64,000 bases of DNA from Alteromonas sp. BL110. GTDB taxonomy: Bacteria; Pseudomonadota; Gammaproteobacteria; Enterobacterales; Alteromonadaceae. The position numbers and the translations under genes were made by a program. The stretch's first letter is position 1, and the number at the start of each line of letters is the position of its first letter. The stretch covers positions 682,001 to 746,000 of the forward strand of contig NZ_CP031967.1 in the NCBI RefSeq assembly GCF_003443615.1, written 5' to 3'. Below, in pieces: positions 14,701-18,036 of this stretch. The notes beneath the pieces were generated by a model, which searched no databases, was not told where the DNA came from, and saw nothing but the letters and a program-made list of their open reading frames with translations.

Positions 14701-16213
14701 AGGGGTATCGGCAGACTCGGCCCGCGCTGAACTCATTTATGATTTTGCTAGTAGCACTGGTTATGCTGAAGCCGAGGCGCTTGAATACACTTGGTTAATT
14801 GGCGCTCTTGGTATTGTTATTCCTACCACTGTAGATACCCAAAGCAACACGTTCACAGTGGCAACGGATACCACTATGGATCTTAACTTAACAGTGGATG
14901 GAGGCGATCTATTATCATTAGGTTCAGGTCTCGATCTATTCATTGAACGAAATAACAACGGCACATGGGAAGTTGTAGAAACATTTTCCAGCGATCAGTT
15001 AATCGGCTTATTAGGTCTCGACGGTAGTGGTGTATTTACTTCTTACGGCCTAACGGAAGGTGAGTACCGAGTGACAATGGACGTGGACACAGGAGCAGTC
15101 AGTGCTCTAGGTGGCGTTAGTGTCGATTTAAGCTCAACAGTACACTTTTTAGATCAATTTGTTGTTGAAGAAATACAAACCGCCACAGGCAACCTGTTCG
15201 AAAACGATGTTCTGTTTGGCCCAACATACGACGTAACCGTATCAACTGACGGAACAATTTTCCAAGATGCCACTGGCGGCATTACGTTAGTCGGTGATCA
15301 CGGCACGCTGCAAATTGATGAAACTGGTGCGTATACTTATACCCCAGATAACACGCAAGCGGTATTTGGTGGCATCTTAACGGATACCTTTACTTACCGT
15401 ATCGAATATCCAGACGGTACTGTCGAGCAGGCAGAGTTTAACGTGTTTGTGACGGCATCGGGTGAAGGTGTACCTGAAGTAGTGACGACCACTTCATCTG
15501 AATCTGTAAGTGCGTCAGACAGCAGTGGCACCGTTGTAACTGACGAGCCTACAGCACCTGACGTGATTGACCTAACAGGGCAAACGCTTCAAACAGTTGA
15601 CCTTAATGCTGGAACTCGATTAGTAACACCAGAAAACGAGCCTACTGCACCGCTTATGAGCGAGCCTTCAGCGAGCCCAGAACCTGTAGAGAGTACACCA
15701 GATATCATTACGCTACCTGAAGACGAGGTAAGCACACTTGGTACCACTGTGGGCGATGGTTTTGGTGGAGGAGATACTATCGACCTGTCTGGCACTAAGC
15801 TTGATACGGTTGATATTGGCGGTCCTGTGCCCATCGCCCCGGACGAGGGTACAAGCCCGCTTTCGCCTGAGCTTTCTACACCAGAAAGTACAGCGCCAGA
15901 ACCTATCACTTCCGGTACAGTACCAGAAGACACAATCACCCTTCCTGAAGAAGGCGATATTGTTACTACTGGGCCTGTTACCGAAGTGACTGTTGATGTT
16001 GTAGATATAGATCTTCCACCAGAAGATTTAATTCTGCCTTCAACAGAGCCTACATCCACTGATTCGGGCAACTCAAATACGTCGTCTGATACTGGTAGTG
16101 ACTTAGTGGGCGATACGTCTAAAGAAGGTAGCACTGATGTGACAACAGCGTCTCCGACAGAGTCTGAGGTGCTGAAGACAGCGATAGATAAACTTCCACC
16201 AACAGATATCTAG
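2..16213 (+). CDS. Giant BapA-like Ig-repeat surface adhesin, 5'-truncated by the window
   Basis: The reading frame is open from the first complete codon (position 2), and the repeat pattern is already running there. The GTG at 98 is therefore not a start and the true start lies upstream of the window. About 5,400 codons are visible. Order: about 31 Ig-like repeats of roughly 93 residues to about 8780; four composite repeats of 171 residues to about 10835; five 88-residue repeats to about 12160; one further Ig-like unit; a module present twice (12490-13585 and 13586-14705); a third VCBS-like beta unit (about 14706-15470); and an acidic Pro/Ser/Thr/Glu-rich tail. I see no cysteine. Proteins of this build are type I-secreted biofilm adhesins (BapA/LapA-like), so cell-surface attachment is inferred. 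No RTX nonapeptides are visible, and no transporter genes lie downstream. The stop is TAG at 16211. Confidence 0.9.
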   Translation, partial: SEGEYTVDVTVTTPAGNSSTTTVTGEVDTTAPVISLEPIGSTNDDTPVISGNTDAEPGAAVTLDIVHSDGTTQTITAIVQEDGSFSAEVPQALANGDFTVTATVSDVAGNTASTSIDAVINTQGPNVVIETGSPTNGSEGIGGSSDAPNSEVVVVITDSDGNSQIITGTTDEDGNFNVAFPPGSEEGEYDIEVTVTDENGNSSTATATTVLDTTPPVVNIDPQTDTNDTTPTISGNTDLPAGSEVAITVTDSQGNTQTVTAVVDENGNFSADVDEALAQGSYEVSVEATDAAGNTTTAVDNSGNIDTTAPVLTLNPQTDGSDTTPTISGSTDLPSGSTVTIVVTDSAGNTQTIDTIVNDNGEFTVDVQTPLTEGEFTVEASATDDAGNTTTATEDGGNIDTQAPNIALEPLGTSNDPTPTISGSTNLEAGSTVTLTVTDSAGNSQTFTATVDANGEFSADIPAELADGDYTVEATATDAAGNSASTTQTGTVDSNAPSLTLDPLGDDNDTTPTISGTTDLPAGSTVTLSVTDALGNTQTFAATVDGSGNFSVDVPNPLAEGEYSVTATATDANGNTATATETGGNIDITSPLVNLDAQGSTNDTTPIISGNTDQAPGSSVAITVTDSAGNTQTFVAVVENDGTFSVDVPAELADGDFTVTATVTDDAGNQDSASTQGNIDTAAPTLSLDPQDVGNDTTPLISGTTDLPQGSTVTIVVTDSLGNQQTIEAVVDGNGGFSAEVPSALAEGNYSVTATAADENGNTASVTENGGIVDTTAPSLSLNPVGSGNDTTPTLSGSTDLPEGSVVSLTVVDSAGNTQTINTLVDANGNFSVDVPQELADGNFTATATVEDAAGNEATDSTTGNINTSAPTLVLDGQGETNDSTPAISGTTNLPEGSTVTLTVTDSTGNTQTITATVGADGAFSADVTTPLADGAYTVTASATDGDGNTTTVTDNGGIVDTTAPTLTLENPGSTGDTTPTLAGTTDLPQGSTVTLVVTDSAGNTQTVNALVDADGSFSVDVPNALADGDFTVTASATDSAGNTANANTTGNVDSQAPLLTLDTQGATSDVTPTISGTTDVAPGTLVTITVVDANGDSQSFQAAVQADGTFSADVPNALAEGDFTVTATVSDAQGNTATANETNGSIDTQAPVVNVNPLDSGNDTTPIISGNTDLPEGAVVLLTVTDSNGDTQTINALVDADGNFASEVLSPLPEGDYSVEVTATDDAGNSTTTTEDGGNIDTTAPVLTLNPQGTGNDETPSISGSTDLAPGSTVTLTVTDSAGNTQTFDAIVDANGDFSADVPNAIPDGSYTVTASASDDAGNTTTTSDTGTLDTSAPALTLDAQVTVSDTTPTISGTTDLPAGSTVTLFVTDSAGNTQTFTALVDASGNFSADVPTPLAEGDYSVTATATDSNGNSASVTENNGIVDTVPPVISLDALGSNNDSTPTISGSTDLAAGESVTLSITDNTGNTQTVTATVDANGNFTVDVPAALAEGDYTVTATATDDAGNSASANATGTIDTTAPALTLDPQGLGNDTTPTISGSTDLAEGSVISLVITDSAGNIQTITATVDAAGNFTVDIPAELAEGSYSVEATATDEAGNSTSVLDNSGVIDITPPELNLEELTPENNLTPTISGTTNLPAGAIVTLTVVDSAGNTQTFAATVQTDGSFAANVPSPLAEGDYTVTATAQDAAGNQGSDSETGGSVDTTAPVITLDAFGTGNDNTPTISGNTDLAAGSTVTIIVTDSVGTVQSFTATVDANGDFSADVPIPMADGNFDVTATATDAAGNTATDTVSGDINSAVPTLSLDPLGSSNDTTPTISGDTDLAPGSTITLTVTDSGGNTQTFSAIVQGDGSFTADVPASLPEGDYSVTATATDGAGNSASVTENGGNIDTTAPSITIDSQGLGNDATPSISGTTDLNAGDTVSISVTDSAGNTQTFTATVQNDGTYSADVPADLAEGSFSVTVTATDDAGNSATAIDNNGIIDTAAPTVTLDTQGLTNDATPTISGTTDLAAGNTVSISVTDSQGNTQTFTATVQGNGSFSADVPADLAEGDYTVEVTATDDAGNQNTAVDNEGTVDTTPPVINLDPVTSGNDATPILSGTTDLPERTTITLVVTDAGGNVQNLTATVDAGGAFSVEVPSALVDGNYDVTASASDAAGNSTTITDSGNIDASAPDITLDALGQTNDATPLISGTTTAPVGAVVTLTVTDSAGAVQTFTATVQGDGTFSVSVPSDLAEGSYTVVAEVTDGAGNTGSDSETGGVVDTTSPAIDVAEQGVGNDATPTISGTTDQPAGSTVSITVTDNAGNIQTLTATVQSDGSFSVEVPADLSEGNYTVEATVVDEAGNSASDAESGVIDTISPVITLDDPGTISDSTPSISGTVDLPQGSTVQITVVDSAGNTQVFSALVAAGGVFSADVPAAMAEANFTVSATATDEANNSTTDNEAGVVDTLVPTLTINVADTTNDATPLITGTTDEPAGSVVTILVTDSAGATQTLSAVVQSDGTFSISPGTDLAEGDFTISASVSDEAGNTATANDIGSVDTTAPSLTLTPLEEGNDTTPTLSGSTNLEQGSEVTLVVTDSAGNVQTITATVDVNGNFTVDVPAPLAEGAYSVEATASDEAGNSTTVVDNTGVIDTTAPTLLLDTLAPDSDTTPTISGNTDLPAGATVTITVTDNAGVSQTFDATVQGDGSFSADVPNPVAEGGYTVTAVAQDPAGNETIATETNGSVDTTAPTINLDAQGTGNDTTPTITGSTDLSPGSSVTITVTDSAGAEQTFTAIVDSNGNFSADVPNTMADGNFDVTATATDAAGNSASDTTSGNIDTAVPNLTLDSLGTGNDTTPTISGTTDIAPGSTVSISVTDNAGNTQTFGAFVQANGTYSVDVPAALSEGNYSVTATATDASGNTATANENGGIIDTTAAAAPTVDAGNGTEITGTAEAGSVVNVDVDGDGTPDFTVTADNDGNWSVTPSTPLADGVVVTATATDEAGNVSAPASDTVDAVAPIVDFNDLTTNDTTPALTGTVDDGNATVVVTINGIDYPATNNGNGTWTLADDEVTALAEGTYTATVTATDPDGNTATNTGTVIVDTTAPAIPTVDAGNGTEITGTAEAGATVNVDVDGDGTPDFTVIADGDGNWSVTPDTPLADGAVVTATATDEAGNVSAPASDTVDAVAPVVSINDLTTNDATPELTGTVDDLSAIVVVTIDGVDYTATNNGDGSWTLADDAVATLADGSYTATVTATDADGNVGSNSGTVVIDTTPPAIPTVDAGNGTEITGTAEAGATVNVDVDGDGTPDFTVTADGDGNWSVTPDTPLADGVIVTVTATDAAGNISNPASDTVDAVAPTVTFDDLTTNDTTPALTGTVDDGNATVVVTINGIDYPATNNGNGTWTLTDDEVTALAEGTYTATVTATDPDGNTATNTGTVIVDTTAPAIPTVDAGNGTEITGTAEAGATVNVDVNGDGTPDFTVIADGDGNWSVTPDTPIADGVVVTATATDEAGNTSGPASDTVDAVAPVVTINDITTNDITPALTGTVDDPTATVVVTIDGVDYTAANNGDGTWTLADDVVATLAEGSYPTSVTATDDAGNTDTDTGTAIIDTTAPTVAINELTTNDTTPELIGTVNDPNAVVVVTIDGNDYTATNNGDGTWTLADNTVAALAEGSYPTSVTATDAAGNTVTNTGTVVIDTTAPTVAINDLTTNDTTPELIGTVNDPNAVVVVTIDGNDYTATNNGDGTWTLADDVVATLAEGSYPTSVSATDAAGNTVTNTGTVVIDTTAPTVAINDLTTNDTTPELTGTVNDPNAVVVVTIDGNDYTATNNGDGTWTLADDVVATLAEGSYPTSVSATDAAGNTVTNTGTVIIDTTAPTVAINDLTTNDTTPELTGTVNDPNAVVVVTIDGNDYTATNNGDGTWTITDNAVATLAEGSYPTSVSATDAAGNTVTNTGTVIIDTTAPTVGIDDLTTNDTTPELTGTVNDPNAVVVVTIDGNDYTATNNGDGTWTLADNIVALLAEGNYTAVVTATDAVGNSDSASGSVVIDTSIDENNNGQTVTFDSISNDSGVVGDFVTSDSTLIFNGTVDLNDNTTLTVTVDGTSYTFGTDPELTIDGSGNWSLDLTGTTLPAGTYAVVATVTDEAGNSASTASQNVVVQALDAINDGNTVDMGEPVVTVNPPETTSNVDVIGLAEATGGVDASASFTVSPNHVGEVLVEVDQIALVAVADAYVVEVYDDSGQLVYKGVSANSQLADVGGLDIFDVTGDETISFTLAGLDAGNYSVVVRNDENLLEDLLDNDNSNDVNLQELGSAGVVLGPDNQTVVLDTIETTLNTGVLGVPIGTVGTQVRGVLETLLEATTVIGAGQLVNLLTAPLDAIGLTGFLDDILSVIADALLSNTLTLLQDTDITTTLTEYTYTGDLVAQGNLIDGDISGVGVDTILDGAQVTLVTNASGDSVAVPATGTVTIQGNYGVLEIAADGTYTYTADGDRSAIGQDEVFNYTLSDGETSDIAALTINISGSDFPPVVAQTDNNDMELGAQTAIVNAPVTDSDFQVLGLTEGSPAAGSPEASTTLTVDAGFFGEVVVEVSQTALVAVADAYRVDIIDADGNVVASAMTPDNPLIGDVAGVNLIGVTGDDTLVAKFSGLPAGDYTVVVRNDESALETLFDQNSDGSITLTELGDGGVVLGEENQEVVLTAVEAALNGTNASVLNGLGLGTVVRNFILEPALGAADSIGAGDLVSTITNGLNALGLGLLADSVLDAVAAALLSNTLTLLQSTDITSTLTEYQFEGSTTTSGNVIDAANTGDVADSIAEGGVVTQVTHTNGESVTVLGTGLSGITIEGDYGDLTIFEDGSYTYVANGVRDGLGSTDSFSYTISDGTNTSTANLNFNLSGQGVSADSARAELIYDFASSTGYAEAEALEYTWLIGALGIVIPTTVDTQSNTFTVATDTTMDLNLTVDGGDLLSLGSGLDLFIERNNNGTWEVVETFSSDQLIGLLGLDGSGVFTSYGLTEGEYRVTMDVDTGAVSALGGVSVDLSSTVHFLDQFVVEEIQTATGNLFENDVLFGPTYDVTVSTDGTIFQDATGGITLVGDHGTLQIDETGAYTYTPDNTQAVFGGILTDTFTYRIEYPDGTVEQAEFNVFVTASGEGVPEVVTTTSSESVSASDSSGTVVTDEPTAPDVIDLTGQTLQTVDLNAGTRLVTPENEPTAPLMSEPSASPEPVESTPDIITLPEDEVSTLGTTVGDGFGGGDTIDLSGTKLDTVDIGGPVPIAPDEGTSPLSPELSTPESTAPEPITSGTVPEDTITLPEEGDIVTTGPVTEVTVDVVDIDLPPEDLILPSTEPTSTDSGNSNTSSDTGSDLVGDTSKEGSTDVTTASPTESEVLKTAIDKLPPTDI
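8790..10835 (+). repeat. Four 171-residue composite repeats (type B) with Asp-rich motif
   Basis: Four copies begin with PTVDAGNGTEITGTAEAG, contain DVDGDGTPDFTV and GNWSVTP, and continue into a second Ig-like half with TTNDTTPALTGTVDD and NNGNGTWTL. The period is about 513 bp. The alternating Asp/Gly run (VDVDGDGTPD; N replaces one D in copy 4) looks like a calcium-binding loop, as in thrombospondin type-3 or dockerin-like motifs. Calcium binding is an inference. Nucleotide identity between copies is high, for example in the segments near 9090-9300 and 10100-10330. Confidence 0.8.
10836..12160 (+). repeat. Five near-identical 264-bp (88-residue) tandem repeats
   Basis: Five units contain TTNDTTPEL(I/T)GTVNDPNAV, VVVTIDGNDYTATNNGDG and TWTLAD..VA.LAEGSYPTSV. 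They repeat exactly every 264 bp with very few nucleotide differences; blocks around 11160-11340 and 11420-11600 are almost identical. Such homogeneity points to recent duplication or gene conversion. It also makes this the segment most likely to vary in copy number or to be misassembled. Confidence 0.85.
12490..14705 (+). repeat. Duplicated ~370-residue C-terminal module of the adhesin
   Basis: Two diverged copies, 12490-13585 and 13586-14705. Each has the same order: a VDMGE/MELGAQ-type beta domain with QxALVAVADAY, an AG(N/D)Y(S/T)VVVRNDE strand, an E(L)GxxGVVLG segment, and a hydrophobic stretch ending in ALLSNTLTLLQ(D/S)TDIT. A VCBS-like unit (GxYGxLxIxxDGxYTY) follows. A third, partial relative follows at 14706-15470, ending in the same kind of VCBS-like unit. 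The hydrophobic stretch is unusual inside an otherwise polar all-beta adhesin. Confidence 0.75.
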
Positions 16214-16234
16214 TTTGGTCATGAAGTCAGTCTT

Positions 16235-16265
16235 AAGCCCTCGTATTTAACGGGGGCTTTTTTAT
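16235..16265 (+). terminator. Rho-independent terminator of the adhesin gene
   Basis: A hairpin of AAGCCCTCG and CGGGGGCTT (one G-T wobble) with a short loop is followed by TTTTTTATT, starting 21 bp after the adhesin stop codon. Confidence 0.8.
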
Positions 16266-16358
16266 TGACTTCCAAGTGTCACAAGATATTTAACAAAACA
16301 TTTTAGCTGCATAAGCGAGGCGTTGTGAAACACTACACCTCATTGATTAATCAAAGGG

Positions 16359-16386
16359 TTTCGTATTTTCTGTAACTACGTATAAT
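16359..16386 (+). promoter_or_regulatory. Probable sigma-70 promoter of the tRNA-Arg gene
   Basis: A perfect TATAAT at 16381-16386 lies 19 bp before the tRNA. A weak -35-like TTTCGT lies about 16 bp upstream of it. The GC-containing stretch after the -10 is common in stable RNA promoters. The -35 assignment is uncertain. Confidence 0.5.
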
Positions 16387-16405
16387 AAAGCTTCCTACGC
16401 GTTAG

Positions 16406-16480
16406 GTCCCCATAGTTTAATGGATAAAACAAGGCCCTCCTAAGGCTTAGATGTTGGTTCGATTCCAGCTGGGGACGCCA
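16406..16480 (+). tRNA. tRNA-Arg (anticodon CCT)
   Basis: A full cloverleaf can be drawn. The acceptor stem is GTCCCCA/TGGGGAC. The D-stem is GTTT/AAAC. The anticodon stem AGGCC/GGCTT encloses the loop CTCCTAA, giving anticodon CCT, which reads AGG. The T-arm is GTTGG-TTCGATT-CCAGC. The discriminator base is G and the CCA end is encoded (16478-16480). The gene is 75 nt long. tRNA-Arg genes are frequent integration sites, but no integrase or element is visible next to it here. Confidence 0.95.
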
Positions 16481-16612
16481 TTTTGGCTGACTTAAACCCT
16501 AAATAAAGTAAACCTTCCTATACATTTCTCTAGCCTAGAGACATGTTTATTTCTTCTACTTTGGTTGTAATTTAATCGAATTAAGCAATACTCTTCTAAA
16601 CAGGAGAGCGCA

Positions 16613-16738
16613 ATGACTTTCGATTCGTCCCCCCAAGAAGAAACTGGCGATGATGTTGAAACACCTATCGATTCAGCATTTACGGAAGAGGAATGGCTTG
16701 CCATAGAGGCACTATCTGAGCCCGGTGCTATCTTCTAA
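16613..16738 (+). CDS. Small acidic protein, 41 aa, unknown function
   Basis: This is a 41-codon frame starting at ATG with a good ribosome binding site (AGGAG, 6 bp upstream), just downstream of the tRNA. The product is strongly acidic and ends in EEEWLAIEALSEPGAIF. It has no signal peptide or membrane segment. I do not recognise a family. The strong Shine-Dalgarno and skewed composition argue for a real gene, but conservation in relatives would have to decide. It could be co-transcribed with the tRNA or with smrA (156 bp downstream). Confidence 0.5.
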   Translation: MTFDSSPQEETGDDVETPIDSAFTEEEWLAIEALSEPGAIF

Positions 16739-16893
16739 ACGATGAAATTTAAAAATTAATCCCCACTTTTATAGCCGTTGCCTATTTAAAGCGTCGTCTT
16801 ACTGCGCGTTTAGCTTTCCGATAAGTACACTTCGCATAGACCATCAGGCACAAAGTAACGTATAAATAATAAGTAGTTAATACGGGGAATACT

Positions 16894-17481
16894 ATGAGCC
16901 AATTTGAAAACGACGATATCGATTCGTTTTTTGCTGAAATGCAAGATGTAAAACCAATCGCTTCAGATGATAAGGCTTTATTACACGACCCTGAAAAGGC
17001 GCTTGCCGAAAAGCAAAAACGAGCGGCTAGGCAGTTGAGCGTCCGTGAAAAACTCGCTAACCCACTGAGCATGGAAGGTGTAAAGCCGGTGCCGCCCGAT
17101 GATTTTATACATTATCAACAGCCAGGCATACAAGACGGCGTATTTAAAAAGCTGCGCCTTGGCAAATATCCGTTGGAAACCAATGTCACATTATCAGGAA
17201 AAACCCTAGAACAAAGCCGCGACCTAATTTATAGCACCATTAAATCAAGCCACGAACGTGGGGTTCGTGCCCTGCTCATAAAACATGGAACGGGTGAAAA
17301 TAGCAAACCCTTTCCCGCTTTGAAAAAAAGCTACGTAAATCATTGGCTACGTGAACTTGATGAGGTAATTGCCTATCATACAGCCCAACCTATGCACGGC
17401 GGATTTGGCGCCACCTATGTGTTGCTGAAAAAGCACCCTCAGCAAAAACTAATAAACAGAGAAAAAAATAAGAAAGGATAA
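16894..17481 (+). CDS. smrA: Smr-domain DNA endonuclease SmrA (YdaL-like)
   Basis: This 195-residue protein has an N-terminal helical, charged part (residues 1 to ~95) and a C-terminal Smr domain (~96-185). The domain contains LIKHGTGE, matching the HGxG motif of the family, and a final GGFGATYVLLKK strand. The usual LDLHG motif at the start of the domain reads VTLSG here, as tends to be the case in the SmrA/YdaL branch. SmrA proteins are small DNA-nicking endonucleases with suspected roles in recombination or repair, but their physiological role is poorly defined. The start ATG has GGGGA upstream. It is a stand-alone gene followed by a strong hairpin. Confidence 0.85.
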   Translation: MSQFENDDIDSFFAEMQDVKPIASDDKALLHDPEKALAEKQKRAARQLSVREKLANPLSMEGVKPVPPDDFIHYQQPGIQDGVFKKLRLGKYPLETNVTLSGKTLEQSRDLIYSTIKSSHERGVRALLIKHGTGENSKPFPALKKSYVNHWLRELDEVIAYHTAQPMHGGFGATYVLLKKHPQQKLINREKNKKG

Positions 17482-17587
17482 AGTGAGAGCTAACTTTTGC
17501 GGACTACGGCAGAGCATTGGGTTCGTCTCGTTTTAAGCTTTTTTATAAAACACAATACACAAAAAACTTTTTAATAGCCCTAATGAT

Positions 17588-17630
17588 TAACGCCCGTAGC
17601 AGTTGACCTGCTACGGGCGTTAGAATTTTT
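17588..17630. terminator. Strong 15-bp stem-loop terminator between smrA and a convergent small gene
   Basis: A perfect 15-bp stem, TAACGCCCGTAGCAG/CTGCTACGGGCGTTA, has a 5-nt loop (TTGAC). On the plus strand GAATTTTTCTTT follows it. It lies between the 3' end of smrA and the 3' end of the minus-strand gene ending at 17639, so it can serve both. Confidence 0.8.
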
Positions 17631-17638
17631 CTTTCAGA

Positions 17639-17779
17639 CTACTTAACTGAAGACTGCACACTTAGCGTTGTTGGAGCTTCGGCAGATTTCGCAGATGTGC
17701 TAAAAACAGCAGTTACGAACATCAGCACTACAGCTACAGCCACTCCGGTTAAGCCAAACCCTTTTGAAGAACGATTCAT
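17639..17779 (-). CDS. Small membrane or secreted protein, 46 aa, unknown
   Basis: The minus-strand frame of 46 codons begins with ATG. The product starts MNRSSKGFGLTGVAVAVVLM and continues with a hydrophobic stretch ending FVTAVFSTSAKSAEA, so it looks like a signal peptide or single membrane anchor with a short Ser/Thr tail. A possible cleavage site lies after AKSAEA. The upstream site has only a weak AGAG ribosome binding sequence. A sigma-70-like promoter overlapping a Pho-box-like repeat lies about 100 bp upstream, and a strong terminator follows the stop. I do not recognise a family. Confidence 0.5.
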   Translation of the reverse strand: MNRSSKGFGLTGVAVAVVLMFVTAVFSTSAKSAEAPTTLSVQSSVK

Positions 17780-17876
17780 TGGTCGTCTCTTATTATTAAA
17801 ACCAGTAAGCAATTGCTAAACACTGGTACAACCCTAACTCAACTCCTGTAACCTAATTGCAATCCTTGCTCGCACT

Positions 17877-17905
17877 ACAATAGATCAGTGACAAACTGAT
17901 GACAA
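17877..17905 (-). promoter_or_regulatory. Candidate promoter with Pho-box-like direct repeat
   Basis: Reading the minus strand, TTGTCATCAGTTTGTCAC holds two TTGTCA(T/C) heptamers with a 4-bp spacer, the 11-bp period of a PhoB box (consensus CTGTCAT-N4-CTGTCAC). The first repeat also serves as a -35 (TTGTCA) with a 17-bp spacer to TATTGT as the -10. The distance from the second heptamer to the -10 is shorter than in typical Pho promoters, so PhoB control is only a possibility. Confidence 0.35.
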
Positions 17906-17991
17906 GGGCAAAAAGCAGATTTTTGACACTTTGCCAAAGCTTTGACACCTATTTAAGGTATGCGTATTTATTAAACAGTATTTTTATAGAA

Positions 17992-18019
17992 AATAAACAG
18001 GGGTTTCCCCCTGTTTATT
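17992..18019 (-). terminator. Terminator of purL
   Basis: The stem AATAAACAGGGG/CCCCTGTTTATT lies just after the purL stop. On the minus strand it is followed by TTCTATAAAAATAC, a modest T-rich stretch. Confidence 0.75.
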
Positions 18020-18036
18020 AAGGTCACTCTGTTACA

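Noticed and set aside
98..16213. CRISPR-like or satellite repeat interpretation of the first 16 kb
   Set aside because: The periodicity is codon-phased (multiples of 3) and the translated repeats form coherent Ig-like domains.
16406..16480. tRNA-Arg as the edge of an integrated island
   Set aside because: There is no integrase, no repeated tRNA 3' end and no composition change in the downstream genes, which are ordinary chromosomal ones.
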